Of a DNA stretch of 40,772 bases, positions 1 to 7,967 are shown piece after piece; the first letter of the stretch is position 1, and every line of letters starts with the position of its first letter. The notes below the pieces were generated by a model. It saw only the letters and a list, made by a program, of their open reading frames with translations. It did not search any database and was not told where the DNA came from. This DNA comes from JAJFFW01 sp039187035. Its GTDB lineage: Bacteria; Pseudomonadota; Alphaproteobacteria; Caulobacterales; Parvularculaceae. The DNA lies in contig JBCCZS010000005.1 of NCBI GenBank assembly GCA_039187035.1, positions 1 through 40,772 of the forward strand, read 5' to 3'. The translations under genes and the position numbers were made by a program.

Positions 1-1
1 G

Positions 2-436
2 CCCGCCGCGCCCTCGCCGCTTGCGATTGAAGCGGCGATCGCGAGCGTCCACGCCGCCGCCCCGGATTGGGCGCAGACGGATTGGTCCGCCCTCGTCGCG
101 CTTTACGACGCCCTCGCCGCGCGCACGCGATCGCCGGCCGCGATCGTCAATGCGAGCGTCGCGCAGACGGCGGCGGGCGATCCGCAGGGCGCGCTCGCGC
201 GGCTCGACGCCCTGAACGAGGCCGCGCGCGCGGGCGTGCGCGCCGGTTATTGGGCGGCGCGCGCAACGGCGCTTCAGAAATTAGGGAACGACGCGGCGGC
301 GTCGGCCGCGCGCGCCGAAGCCTTGAGGCCGCCGGCGGTCGGCAAGCCGGGCGGCGGCGTATCGAGCCCGATGCGCGCCCACCTGGAAGCGCAGCGCCGG
401 CTTTACGGCGACGACGACGACGAGGCGACGGCGTAG
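2..436 (+). CDS. ECF-family RNA polymerase sigma factor, C-terminal part (ECF42-like)
   Basis: Open from the left edge to a TAG at 434-436, so only the last ~144 residues are present. The visible part is the helical, Ala-rich C-terminal region. It carries the pattern 'A-I-A-S-V-H-A-x-A-P...W...L-x-A-L-Y-D-x-L', then a segment like 'P-A-A-I-V-N-A-S-V' and a TPR-like end. This matches the extension (DUF6596) behind the sigma-2/sigma-4 domains of ECF42 sigma factors. The family recruits RNA polymerase to stress promoters and is usually encoded next to a DGPF/YCII-type protein, which would lie left of the window. The family assignment rests on pattern memory; the DNA-binding domains are outside the window. 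Confidence 0.7.
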   Translation, partial: PAAPSPLAIEAAIASVHAAAPDWAQTDWSALVALYDALAARTRSPAAIVNASVAQTAAGDPQGALARLDALNEAARAGVRAGYWAARATALQKLGNDAAASAARAEALRPPAVGKPGGGVSSPMRAHLEAQRRLYGDDDDEATA

Positions 437-1017
437 AGCGCGCCCGGCGCCGTCGGCTTGACGCGCGGGGCGCGGATGCGCGCCGCATAAAGCGGCGGGG
501 GCCGCCAGCCCGGCGGTTCCGGGTAAATAAAGCCGACGACGCGATAATCGTGGAGCCCCCAGGTCCCCGTCGGGGCGTGCCAGACGTTGACGCGACTCCA
601 GTCGCCGTCCGCCGAGGCGTCGCGCACCGGGACGCCGCGGGCGACGTCGCCGCGGTTGAGCCAATTCGCATGGTCGATGCGCAACTCGCCGACGCTGCGG
701 CCGTCGTCACGCACCGCGCGCACGACCGCCACGTGGCCGCGCGACGGATCGCGCTTGCCCGCCAAAACGAGAACCGCGCCCGGCGCCGGCGTGCGGCCGC
801 GCGCGTAGCGGTCGGCCGCAAGGGCCCACCAGCGACCGGCGTCGCCGCGCAGGTCGACGCCCGACTGCGCGCGCGCGAACGGCACGCATTGGAGATCGGC
901 CTCTTGGTGCTGAATGGAAACGCCGTCCGGCCCCGCGAACGCACGGGTCGACGAGCCGGCGGCGCAACCGGCCGCCGCCCACACAACAACTACGCCCATC
1001 GCCGCCCGTACGCTCAC
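403..1017 (-). CDS. CHAP-domain lipoprotein (putative cell-wall amidase/peptidase)
   Basis: 204 residues. The N-terminus is a short hydrophobic signal ending in a lipobox (A-A-G-C, Cys18), so an envelope lipoprotein is predicted. The rest looks like a CHAP (NlpC/P60-like) domain: catalytic Cys44 in 'L-Q-C-V-P-F-A-R', His95 in 'R-G-H-V-A-V-V', and a third polar residue in 'D-H-A-N-W' near 115-119. CHAP enzymes cut peptidoglycan cross-links or amide bonds. The C-terminal ~45 residues are Pro/Arg-rich and end in a run of Ser encoded by the GAC/GTC repeat. The gene converges on the sigma factor gene, and the last 34 bases of both overlap. Substrate unknown. Confidence 0.75.
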   Translation of the reverse strand: MSVRAAMGVVVVWAAAGCAAGSSTRAFAGPDGVSIQHQEADLQCVPFARAQSGVDLRGDAGRWWALAADRYARGRTPAPGAVLVLAGKRDPSRGHVAVVRAVRDDGRSVGELRIDHANWLNRGDVARGVPVRDASADGDWSRVNVWHAPTGTWGLHDYRVVGFIYPEPPGWRPPPLYAARIRAPRVKPTAPGALYAVASSSSSP

Positions 1018-1358
1018 GAAACGGAGTTAACCACACACGGGGGCGGGCGTCATCGGTCCGCTGACGTCCACGGGGGTCCGCAGGGGCCCCGGGGCCATGA
1101 AATTCTCGTCAGGGGTTGAAAGTGTCGGAGGCGCGTCGCGGCGGGAAGATCCCGGGGGCTGGGGGCGATGATGAAAAACCGGAACGACCCGGCGTCGCTC
1201 CTCCGACGAAGCGAACGTGGCGGCCAATTGGGGCGCGCTCACGGATCAATTAAGGCGATTTTGGGAATAACGCTTTGATAACCTTTCGCGGGATGCGTGC
1301 GCGCCGGCCGGCGGGTCGCCGGCTTGCCAAAACGTCGCAGCCGTCGGATGGTTCGGCG
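1018..1358. other. intergenic region between divergent CHAP and DUF2794 genes
   Basis: About 340 bases between two divergent starts. Short reading frames here have no recognisable protein character. GTTAACC at 1025-1031 and an AT-richer patch around 1245-1280 are the only candidates for promoter elements. No convincing -35/-10 pair, hairpin terminator or RNA gene was found. Confidence 0.4.
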
Positions 1359-1715
1359 ATGGACGCACGCTCAGCTCCCGAAATCGCGTCGTCCGGCCGA
1401 GCGCGCGGCGGCGATCAGACGGTCGCCTTCACGCGCGGTGAACTCACGCGCATTCTGGCGCTATACGGGCAGTTCGTGGCGGCCGGCGATTGGAAAGACT
1501 ACGCAATCGATTTGATGCGCGATGCGGCGGTGTTTTCGGTGTTTCGCCGCGCCTCCGAGGCGCCGCTCTATCGCATCGAAAAACGCCCCCGGCTCGCGCG
1601 CAAGCAAGGCATGTGGTGCGTCGTCTCGATGAGCGGCCAAGTGCTCAAGCGCGGTCACGACCTCGGCCAGGTTCTGCGCGTCTTCGATCGCCAACGCTTG
1701 CGCCTGGCGCCTTAG
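1359..1715 (+). CDS. DUF2794 family protein
   Basis: 118 residues from the ATG at 1359; the frame is open upstream to an ATG at 1275, but those extra residues are Arg-rich and unlike the family. The core matches alphaproteobacterial DUF2794: 'F-T-R-G-E-L-T-R-I-L-x-L-Y-G', then 'W-K-D-Y-A-I-D', 'A-V-F-S-V-F-R-R', 'P-L-Y-R-I-E-K' and 'L-K-R-G-H-D-L-x-x-V-L-R-V'. The molecular function is not known. It is a short soluble protein with no signal peptide or membrane segment. Its last codon and stop overlap those of the convergent flippase gene by four bases. Confidence 0.8.
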   Translation: MDARSAPEIASSGRARGGDQTVAFTRGELTRILALYGQFVAAGDWKDYAIDLMRDAAVFSVFRRASEAPLYRIEKRPRLARKQGMWCVVSMSGQVLKRGHDLGQVLRVFDRQRLRLAP

Positions 1716-3256
1716 CGGGCGGCGAACCGCCCCCGGATAGCGGTGCGAACAGCCGACACGATTGTCGCCTCAACGCCCGCCGGCGCGCCTTCGGCCCGCC
1801 ACGCGATCGTCTGGGCCGCAAGGTGCGCCGCGCCGCCAAGCGCAATGTCGACGACCAAACGCACGGCCGCGGGGGCCGTGACGACGACGTCCAATTGCGG
1901 GCGCACCACAAAGAAATAGATCGCCATGCCTGCGCACCCTGCGAACGAACGCCGCGCGGCCCATAACGGATCGAAAAAGCCGGCCCCGGAAACGCGCCGG
2001 TAAATCTCCAGATTCAACAGACAGTGCGCCAAACCTGTGATCGCCGCCGCCCAGGCCGCGCCGAGAAGTCCGTATTGCCAGGCCGAGAGGATAAAGATCG
2101 GGGTGCGCACGAAAAAGAAGATCATTTCGCGGAAGAACGCATAGCGCGTCTTGTCGTTCGCCATCGCGTAATACTGCGTCGACGACAGCAACGTATGCAG
2201 ACCGACGACCGGCGAGAGGATCTGGATGACCGGAACGGCGCCGAGCCAGCGCTCGCCGAGCATCAACGGAATAAGGTCGGCCGCGACGAACGCGAACCCG
2301 AGCGACGCCGGCAAGGCCGCCGCGCCGAGCGCCGCGACGCCGCCGAGATAGGTGCGCCGCATCGCCTCGCTACGCCCTTCGAGCGACGAAAAGCCCGGGA
2401 AGATCGCGCGCGCGACGGTCGCGGCGAGCTCCGTTCCCGGAAGGTCGGAGAGCTGAACGCCGATATAAAATGCGCCCGCGTTCGATTGCCCGAGAAGCCG
2501 GGCGACGATCAACGCGTCGATCTTGTTGTTCAGCGCGGCGAAAAACGAAACGCCCGCAAGCCAACTCGTAAACGCGAAGACGCGATCGAACGCCGCAAAC
2601 GACAGACGCGGCCGATAGGGGCGCAGGACGTACGACAAAACGAGCTGGACGAGGCCGCCGACGACGAGCCCCAAAATGATCGCCCAATAGGATCGAAACG
2701 CGACGGCGACGGCGACCGAAACGCCGACGCCGGCAAGCTTGTTGAGCGTCGTCGCCCAGAACTCGCGCGAAAAATCGAGATCGCGCTCAAACTCGAAAAA
2801 TTTCGGGTTCGCTAGACCGACCGCAAGCGGATAAACTGCGACGCCAAGGAACACCCAAAACAGACGCGGATCGCCGAAAAACGCCGCCGCGAACGGCGCG
2901 GCGACCGCCAGAAGACCGGCGACCAATACGCCGCGCAGAACCCCTAAGGTGAACAGCGTGTCGAGTTCGCGCCGCCCCGCGTCGCGGAACCGCACCACCG
3001 CTTGGCCGACGCCGACGTCGGAAAACCCTTGCAAGAGCTGCATGGCCGTGACCGCGACCGCGACAAGGCCGAAATCCTCCGGCGCGAGAAGGCGCGCCAA
3101 AACGATGGTGTTCAGAAATCCGAGAAGCCGAACGGCGAGACGGCCGGCCCCGAGCCACCCGGCGCCCCGTGCGACGCGCGCGCCGACGCCCGCCGCCGGG
3201 TCGTCGCCTGCGGGCGCGCCGATCGTCTCTTGGCCGGCGTCGAGCGTCGACATCAT
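1712..3256 (-). CDS. lipopolysaccharide/oligosaccharide flippase (Wzx/WzxC-like, PST family)
   Basis: 514 residues, an inner-membrane protein with about 12-14 hydrophobic segments beginning near residue 30 ('G-A-G-W-L-G-A-G-R-L-A-V-R-L-L-G-F'). The early motif 'I-V-L-A-R-L-L-A-P-E-D-F-G-L-V-A' is typical of polysaccharide transport/WzxC-type exporters of the MOP superfamily. These flip lipid-linked glycans across the inner membrane. Start codons at 3256 and 3253 are adjacent; GAGGG lies immediately before them, so the second ATG may be the one used. It lies 51 bases downstream of the small lipoprotein gene on the same strand. No glycosyltransferase is nearby, so the glycan it serves is unknown. 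Confidence 0.85.
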   Translation of the reverse strand: MMSTLDAGQETIGAPAGDDPAAGVGARVARGAGWLGAGRLAVRLLGFLNTIVLARLLAPEDFGLVAVAVTAMQLLQGFSDVGVGQAVVRFRDAGRRELDTLFTLGVLRGVLVAGLLAVAAPFAAAFFGDPRLFWVFLGVAVYPLAVGLANPKFFEFERDLDFSREFWATTLNKLAGVGVSVAVAVAFRSYWAIILGLVVGGLVQLVLSYVLRPYRPRLSFAAFDRVFAFTSWLAGVSFFAALNNKIDALIVARLLGQSNAGAFYIGVQLSDLPGTELAATVARAIFPGFSSLEGRSEAMRRTYLGGVAALGAAALPASLGFAFVAADLIPLMLGERWLGAVPVIQILSPVVGLHTLLSSTQYYAMANDKTRYAFFREMIFFFVRTPIFILSAWQYGLLGAAWAAAITGLAHCLLNLEIYRRVSGAGFFDPLWAARRSFAGCAGMAIYFFVVRPQLDVVVTAPAAVRLVVDIALGGAAHLAAQTIAWRAEGAPAGVEATIVSAVRTAIRGRFAAR

Positions 3257-3307
3257 CCCTCGCGAACTGGGCGCGCCCGGCCGTTAACCGAGCGACGTCG
3301 CGCAGGA

Positions 3308-3625
3308 TTAGTACTCGTTGTCTTGACCCAGGATTAAGCCGCCGTCGGTTTCGTTCGCCAGCCCGCGATCGCCGCACGACAGGTAGCCCTGCCGCCAACC
3401 GGCGCGATACGCCTCGTCGTTCTCAAACAAGTAGGCGTCGCGCTGCTTGCGGCGGTCGAAGCTGCGGGCTTCGTTCGTCGCCGTGGCGCATCCGTCGCCG
3501 ACGCCGACCTGGAAGTTCGGCTCTTCGGCGAGCCGCTGCGCATTCTCCGAAACGCATCCGGCCGCCGCCGCCGCGGCGACCGCCGCCACGACCGCCGCAA
3601 GAAATTTGATGCTCGTCGCCATCAC
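3308..3625 (-). CDS. small putative lipoprotein, function unknown
   Basis: 105 residues. Residues 1-23 form an Ala-rich hydrophobic signal with a lipobox (A-A-G-C), followed by a soluble, charged domain with two further Cys ('G-D-G-C-A-T-A' and 'Y-L-S-C-G-D-R-G-L'). The motif 'A-Y-R-A-G-W-R-Q-G-Y-L-S-C' resembles other short DUF-type envelope proteins, but I do not recognise the family. It could be co-transcribed with the flippase gene that follows on the same strand. The two free Cys could form a disulfide in the periplasm; that is inference. Confidence 0.65.
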   Translation of the reverse strand: MMATSIKFLAAVVAAVAAAAAAGCVSENAQRLAEEPNFQVGVGDGCATATNEARSFDRRKQRDAYLFENDEAYRAGWRQGYLSCGDRGLANETDGGLILGQDNEY

Positions 3626-3927
3626 GCAAACCGCCCCTCAACGCCGCCGGCGCGTCCGATACGACGCCCGAAACGACGGCTTTTTTACAAGCGCCCCGGG
3701 GCGCTCGCCGGCGCGCACCGCCGACCCGGTCATCATAGGCGCGCGCCGATCCGTGTCACGGGAATTCGACCCGTCGCGCGCACGCCAATCCACGCGCGAT
3801 CGGAAAGACCGCGTTAACTTTGCCGCCTCACAATAAGCCGCGATGCGCCGTTTCGAGGCGCCCGTCCGCGACGGGCGCGCGAAGAGCGCAGCCGTCATGA
3901 GCAACGCCGCTGGAGAACCCGGGCGCG
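3626..3927. other. intergenic region, divergent promoters presumed
   Basis: About 300 bases between the small lipoprotein (minus) and the DUF2336 gene (plus). It holds a perfect 14-base palindrome GCGCCCCGGGGCGC at 3691-3704 next to a T6 run, and an AT-richer patch with GTTAAC near 3812. No gene is supported; the open frames here read as Arg-rich shadows. Confidence 0.4.
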
Positions 3928-5181
3928 ATGTCGACCGACCGACCGAGCTTTCACGACGCGACCGGCGGCGATGCGCCGGCTCCGCCGCCGCCGCCGCCCG
4001 ACGCGGCGGCGATCGCAGCCGTCGAGGCCCAGCTGGACGATCAAGAGGCGGGCGAGGCGCGCGCCATGCGCACCGCCGTCGGCTTTACGCTCGCGGATCT
4101 CATCGTGTTGCCTGCGGGCCGCATCTCCGCCAACGAACGGTCGGTCTGCGCGGACATGCTGTTGCAGGTGTTGATGAAGCTCGACGAGGACGAGCGCGCC
4201 GACATCGCCCGCCGAATTTCGCGCGTCGCCGAGTGCCCGCCGGCGCTCATGCGCTTTTTTCTGTTGGACACGCCGATCGTCGCCGAACCGATTTTGCGCG
4301 ACGTCGACCATGCGCCGGACGCCCTGTTGATCGAATGCGCGCGTGAAGGGGTCACGGCCCACCGCGCGCACATCGCCAAGCGCACGAACGTGTCGTCGTC
4401 GGTGATCGACGCGCTGGTTGAGTTCGCCGAAGTCGCCGTCGCGCGCACGATCTTACAACGCAGCGACGTGACGCTGTCGCCGATCGCGGTCGAGCGGCTC
4501 GTCGCAATTTCAGCCGGCGACCCGGAGCTGCAAACGGCGCTCCTGCGCCGGCGGGAAATCGAGCCGGCGCATGGCTTTTTGATGTTTTGGTGGGTGCGCG
4601 GCGAACGCCGACGCCGGATCCTGTCGCGCTTTTCGATCGACCGCGGCGTCATCCAGGAAGCGTTCCGCGACCTCTACCCGAAAGTGTTTCAAGCCGACGC
4701 GCCGGATCCGGTGGTCAAGGAAATCCTCGTTATGAACGATCGCCGCCACCAACCGCGCGGACCGAACGGCGACCGCCTATCGCCGGACATGGTCAAAAAG
4801 GCGCTGTCGCTCGCCTATAAAAACCCCACGCAAGAGGCGATCGCCGCCGTGGCGATCGTCGCCGGCGTGTCGCGCGAGCTCGCCGGTCGGATTTTGCGCG
4901 ACGAGGACGGCGAGCCGTACGCCGTCTTGTGCAAAGCGTCCGGCATCTCCCGAGACGACTTTTACAGTTTCGTCCTGATGGGCGAGGACGGGGGCGCCGA
5001 ACGCGCCGATCCGTCCGACGTATCCGAAGAAGCGCGTGAGCGCGCGGAAGATCTGCTCGCGGTCTTCGACGCGATGGCCCGCGACTTTTCGCGCGCGGTC
5101 ATGCGTTACTGGGATTGGAAGGGCAATCCGCGTTTGTCGCGCGTTTCGGTGATGATGGAAGGCGGCGATCTCACGGCGTAA
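3928..5181 (+). CDS. DUF2336 domain-containing protein
   Basis: 417 residues, soluble. After a Pro-rich linker (residues 17-24) comes an all-helical region with repeated ~36-residue units. Examples are 'D-I-A-R-R-I-S-R-V-A-E-C-P-P-A-L-M-R' and 'L-L-I-E-C-A-R-E-G-V-T-A-H-R-A-H-I-A-K-R', where helices score hits of the HEAT-like 'dead or alive / I-A-x-R' kind typical of DUF2336. The family is almost confined to alphaproteobacteria and its biochemical role is not established. The ATG at 3928 has a TGGAGA sequence about 12 bases upstream. It stands alone, about 360 bases ahead of the antiporter operon. I infer no function. Confidence 0.85.
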   Translation: MSTDRPSFHDATGGDAPAPPPPPPDAAAIAAVEAQLDDQEAGEARAMRTAVGFTLADLIVLPAGRISANERSVCADMLLQVLMKLDEDERADIARRISRVAECPPALMRFFLLDTPIVAEPILRDVDHAPDALLIECAREGVTAHRAHIAKRTNVSSSVIDALVEFAEVAVARTILQRSDVTLSPIAVERLVAISAGDPELQTALLRRREIEPAHGFLMFWWVRGERRRRILSRFSIDRGVIQEAFRDLYPKVFQADAPDPVVKEILVMNDRRHQPRGPNGDRLSPDMVKKALSLAYKNPTQEAIAAVAIVAGVSRELAGRILRDEDGEPYAVLCKASGISRDDFYSFVLMGEDGGAERADPSDVSEEARERAEDLLAVFDAMARDFSRAVMRYWDWKGNPRLSRVSVMMEGGDLTA

Positions 5182-5541
5182 TCGGCGCCGAAACGACGAT
5201 CGCACGACAGGCGCGGCGCGGCGACGCACCCTGCCGCTCCAGTTTTAGCATTCGACTTAAACGGCGTTTAAACGCCCGGCGTCATAGTCCGCGCCGCGTT
5301 GGGGGCGCGGCTTGCGTATCTAGCCCGCCTCCGGCGCGACTTTGCGCCCCCCGTTTCACGCCATTCGCCCGCCGCGCAAGCGCGTCGGCATAGCCGGCTG
5401 AATTCCGGGCCGTTTCCCACGACTGCGCAGAACCTCCTCGCGCTGTTGATCTGCGATGACCGCGCCGGTATTGCCGATGCGAAAAATGCGCTTGGCTGCG
5501 GTTCCTCGCCGCGCCGCGCTCAAAGATACGGCGTGGGAGCG
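5182..5541. other. leader region before the antiporter operon
   Basis: 360 bases without a convincing gene. The frame of mrpE is open back to about 5299, but those residues are low-complexity and lack the membrane character of MrpE. The region contains a TTAA-N7-TTAA box and an overlapping palindrome (listed separately) and probably the operon promoter. No intrinsic terminator for the DUF2336 gene was recognised. Confidence 0.45.
5257..5271. promoter_or_regulatory. TTAA-N7-TTAA box (CtrA-like site) with overlapping palindrome
   Basis: TTAA at 5257-5260 and TTAA at 5268-5271 are separated by exactly seven bases, the full CtrA recognition layout (TTAA-N7-TTAA, usually followed by C; here A). 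Overlapping it, 5263-5276 is a perfect 14-base palindrome GGCGTTTAAACGCC. The site is 270 bases before mrpE and 76 bases after the DUF2336 stop. Binding by CtrA is inference; ctrA is not in the window. Confidence 0.4.
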
Positions 5542-6051
5542 ATGGGGCGCTTTCTAACTTTAAGCGTGGTGCTGGCCGTCATCTGGCTCCTCCTGTCGGG
5601 CTATTTCGACAAGCCGTTGCTGTTGTTTTTCGGGGCCGTATCGGTCCTCTTCACCGCGTGGATCTCGGTACGCGCCGGCGTCGTCGACGGCGAAGGCGTG
5701 CCGACGGGGCTGATGCCCGGCATCTTCGCCTACTGGGTCTGGCTCGCCGGGGAGATCGGCAAGTCGAACGTCATCGTCGCCCGCCAGGCGCTCGCGATCA
5801 CGCCGAAGCTTTCGCCGAAGATGGTCAAAGTGCCGATGCCCCCGCGCAGCGCCGCCGGCATCGCGACCTACGCCAACTCGATCACGTTGACGCCGGGAAC
5901 GGTCAGCGTCGACCTGGAGCCAGACCACCTCCTCGTCCACGCGCTGACGGAAGACCTCGCCGACGAAAAAGCGCTGATCGACATCGGCGAACATGTCGCG
6001 CGGCTTGAGCACGGGCCCGAGGTCGACGGCGCGCGCGGGACGCCGCGCTGA
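5542..6051 (+). CDS. mrpE: Na+/H+ antiporter subunit E (MrpE/MnhE; MbhA-like)
   Basis: 169 residues from the ATG at 5542, with GGGAG eight bases upstream. Two N-terminal membrane helices (about 4-20 and 25-44) and a third around 60-75 precede a cytoplasmic domain. That domain holds the family signature 'T-Y-A-N-S-I-T-L-T-P-G-T-V-S-V-D-L', followed by 'L-L-V-H-A-L'. MrpE is an accessory inner-membrane subunit of the Mrp multisubunit cation/proton antiporter. It is the first gene of the operon here, whereas in the common mrpABCDEFG order it is fifth. Its TGA overlaps the mrpF ATG by one base (TGATG). Confidence 0.93.
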   Translation: MGRFLTLSVVLAVIWLLLSGYFDKPLLLFFGAVSVLFTAWISVRAGVVDGEGVPTGLMPGIFAYWVWLAGEIGKSNVIVARQALAITPKLSPKMVKVPMPPRSAAGIATYANSITLTPGTVSVDLEPDHLLVHALTEDLADEKALIDIGEHVARLEHGPEVDGARGTPR

Positions 6052-6476
6052 TGTTCTCCGTCGCCGCCGTCGCCGTCGTCACCGCCATGGCCGTCGCGCT
6101 TGCGCGCGCGTTTCTCGGCCCCACGCTTTACGACCGCGTCCTCGCCGGGAACTCGTTCGGCACCAAGACCGTCTTGCTCATCGGGCTCATGGGCTTTTTG
6201 ACCGGGCGCCCGGATTTTCTGGATATCGCGATCCTATATGCGCTCATTAATTTTGCGGCGCTCGTCGCGATCTTGAAATTCTTCCGCTATCGGACGTTGT
6301 CGGTCTCGATGTCAGGGCAAGAAACCGACAAACCGGAATTCGCGACCGACGCGCACCCCGACGGGCCGGGCGGCGAGCCCGCCCCAACGCCGGACCCAAA
6401 ACCGGACCCCGCGCCCAACGAAGCGCCCGACCGGGCACCGGCCGCGCCCGGCCCCAAACCGGAGCCCGCCGAATGA
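6051..6476 (+). CDS. mrpF: Na+/H+ antiporter subunit F (MrpF/MnhF) with Pro-rich tail
   Basis: 141 residues, against the usual ~90. Residues 1-85 are a standard three-helix MrpF: 'G-P-T-L-Y-D-R-V-L-A-x-N' after helix 1, then 'F-L-D-I-A-I-L-Y-A-L-I-N-F' in helix 3. Residues ~87-141 are an added tail rich in Pro, Asp, Glu and Ala, with repeated P-D-P/A-P units. It is probably disordered and, by topology, on one face of the membrane. The tail was likely tolerated because MrpF's end is peripheral; its role is unknown. It overlaps mrpG by four bases (ATGA). Confidence 0.92.
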   Translation: MFSVAAVAVVTAMAVALARAFLGPTLYDRVLAGNSFGTKTVLLIGLMGFLTGRPDFLDIAILYALINFAALVAILKFFRYRTLSVSMSGQETDKPEFATDAHPDGPGGEPAPTPDPKPDPAPNEAPDRAPAAPGPKPEPAE

Positions 6477-6805
6477 CGCTCGACCTCGTCCTCGACATTC
6501 TCTCCTGGGCGCTGTTTCTCGTTGGCGGCGTCGCCGTCGTCGCCGGCGCCGTCGGCATTTTGCGCTTTCCGGACTTTTACACCCGCGTGCACGCCGCCGG
6601 CGTCACCGACACGGCGGGCGGGGAACTCATCCTCCTCGGCATGTTGCTGCAGGCGCCGACTTGGCTCGTCGCCGTCAAGCTCGGCTTCATCGGCTTTTTC
6701 TTGTTTTTCACAAGCCCCGTCGCGACCCATGCGCTCTCCCACGCGGCGTGGGTTTCCGGCTTGAAGCCCCGCCTCGGGCCCGATCTGAAATACGAGGACG
6801 ACTAA
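6473..6805 (+). CDS. mrpG: Na+/H+ antiporter subunit G (MrpG/MnhG)
   Basis: 110 residues, three predicted helices (about 9-31, 45-62, 66-80). The family pattern 'V-G-I-L-R-F-P-D-F-Y-T-R-V-H-A-A-G-V-T-D-T-A-G' spans the loop after helix 1. The end 'S-P-V-A-T-H-A-L-S-H-A-A' is also characteristic. It is an inner-membrane accessory subunit of the antiporter complex. The stop and the next ATG share one base (TAATG), which indicates translational coupling. Confidence 0.93.
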   Translation: MTLDLVLDILSWALFLVGGVAVVAGAVGILRFPDFYTRVHAAGVTDTAGGELILLGMLLQAPTWLVAVKLGFIGFFLFFTSPVATHALSHAAWVSGLKPRLGPDLKYEDD

Positions 6806-7521
6806 TGGCCCCGAACGCGTTGATCGCCGCGGCGGCGGAAACCGTCGCGCCCGCCGCCTCGAACGGGGCGGCCGAAACGGCGGAGACGTTGACGACGTCG
6901 CCGATCGTCGCGCTCGAAGTCGCACTTCTCTTTATGCTGATCATCGTCGCTTACGTGATGCTGAAGTCGCGGCATTTGTTTGCGGTGGTCATGCTGTCGG
7001 GCATTTATTCGCTGCTCACCGCCTCGTTTTTCGTGGCCCTCGACGCGGTGGACGTCGCCTTCACCGAAGCGGCCGTCGGGGCCGGCATTTCGACCGTCTT
7101 GATGCTGGCCGGCATGCTGCTCACCGCGCGGCGCGAAAAACCCGCAACGCCGGGCCGCGCGCCGGTCGCGCTCGTGACGGTAATTTTGACCGGCGCGGCG
7201 CTCGTCTACGCGACGATCGACATGCCGGCGTTCGGCGACCGCTATTCGCCGGCGAACGCCGGGGTCGGCCAGACCTATGTGGAGCGCACGCCGAAGGACA
7301 TCGACGTCCCGAACATCGTCACCGCGGTGCTGGCGAGTTACCGCGGGTTCGACACGCTCGGCGAGACGACCGTCGTCTTCACCGCCGGTCTTGCGGTGAT
7401 GTTGCTCCTCGGCGTCGGGGCGGCGCGCGGCGGGCGGGCCGTCGCTGATCGGCCGCCGGACGGCGACGACGCCGAAACAGAAGCCGGCGCGCAACGCGAA
7501 GGAGACGCCGGTGGACGTTGA
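6805..7521 (+). CDS. MrpA C-terminal-type subunit (DUF4040; MbhD+MbhE-like)
   Basis: 238 residues. The first ~35 are an Ala/Thr-rich extension. Residues ~36-108 form three helices with 'M-L-K-S-R-H-L-F-A-V-V-M-L-S-G-I-Y-S-L' and 'D-V-A-F-T-E-A-A-V-G-A-G', the DUF4040/MbhD signature. Residues ~118-220 contain 'V-P-N-I-V-T-A-V-L-A-x-Y-R-G-F-D-T-L-G-E', the MbhE-like part. In canonical Mrp both pieces are fused to the end of the ~800-residue MrpA; here they stand alone, as in archaeal Mbh/Mrp clusters. The last ~20 residues are charged. The conserved Glu in 'G-F-D-T-L-G-E' is retained. It overlaps the next gene by 11 bases. Confidence 0.88.
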   Translation: MAPNALIAAAAETVAPAASNGAAETAETLTTSPIVALEVALLFMLIIVAYVMLKSRHLFAVVMLSGIYSLLTASFFVALDAVDVAFTEAAVGAGISTVLMLAGMLLTARREKPATPGRAPVALVTVILTGAALVYATIDMPAFGDRYSPANAGVGQTYVERTPKDIDVPNIVTAVLASYRGFDTLGETTVVFTAGLAVMLLLGVGAARGGRAVADRPPDGDDAETEAGAQREGDAGGR

Positions 7522-7957
7522 ACATCTCATCCTGCGCGTCGTCGTCAAAACGCTCTTTGCGCCGATCATTCTTTTCGGGCTTTACGTTCAATTTCATGGC
7601 GATTACGGGCCCGGCGGCGGGTTCCAAGCGGGCGTCATCATTGCAGTCGCCTTCATCTTGCACGCCCTCGTCTTCGGCCTCGACGCGACGAAAAAGGCCG
7701 TGCCGGAGACCGTCCTAAAATGGTTGATGGCGTTCGGCGTGTTGTTGTTCGCCGGCACCGGCGTCGCGACGATGCTGCTCGGCGGCGGCTATCTCGGCTA
7801 TACCGAAATCGCGCCGCAATCGACGCACCATGCGGGCCAGCATTACGGCATTTTGATCGTCGAGCTCGGCGTCGGGATCGCCGTCGCCGCCACCATGTTG
7901 ATGATCTTCTACAATTTCGTCGGGCGCGAGCCGGAAATCGATCCGGAAGACTGGTGA
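7511..7957 (+). CDS. mrpB: Na+/H+ antiporter subunit B (MrpB/MnhB)
   Basis: 148 residues from a GTG at 7511, with GGAG at 7501-7504. Four helices are predicted. The family motif 'L-Y-V-Q-F-H-G-D-Y-G-P-G-G-G-F-Q-A-G-V-I' lies between helices 1 and 2, and 'H-H-A-G-Q-H-Y-G-I-L-I-V-E-L-G-V' lies before helix 4. It is an inner-membrane subunit of the antiporter, equivalent to MbhF. Length is normal. The GTG start rather than ATG fits the coupled, overlapping arrangement. Ten bases separate it from mrpC. Confidence 0.93.
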   Translation: MDVEHLILRVVVKTLFAPIILFGLYVQFHGDYGPGGGFQAGVIIAVAFILHALVFGLDATKKAVPETVLKWLMAFGVLLFAGTGVATMLLGGGYLGYTEIAPQSTHHAGQHYGILIVELGVGIAVAATMLMIFYNFVGREPEIDPEDW

Positions 7958-7967
7958 GCGCGGCGCA

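Noticed and set aside
67..1119. A 350-codon open frame on the plus strand across the CHAP gene
   Set aside because: It is Arg/Ala-rich with no domain pattern; the minus-strand frame shows a lipobox, catalytic Cys/His and normal family motifs.
1027..1242. 71-codon minus-strand frame upstream of the CHAP gene
   Set aside because: No ribosome-binding site, Pro/Arg-rich without pattern; more likely leader sequence.
2024..2815. 263-codon plus-strand frame inside the flippase gene
   Set aside because: Highly charged, Arg/Asp/Glu-rich antisense translation typical of the complement of a hydrophobic GC-rich gene.
3691..3704. Perfect palindrome GCGCCCCGGGGCGC as a terminator
   Set aside because: No T run follows it in either direction of transcription (T6 lies before it on plus), and it sits between divergent starts.
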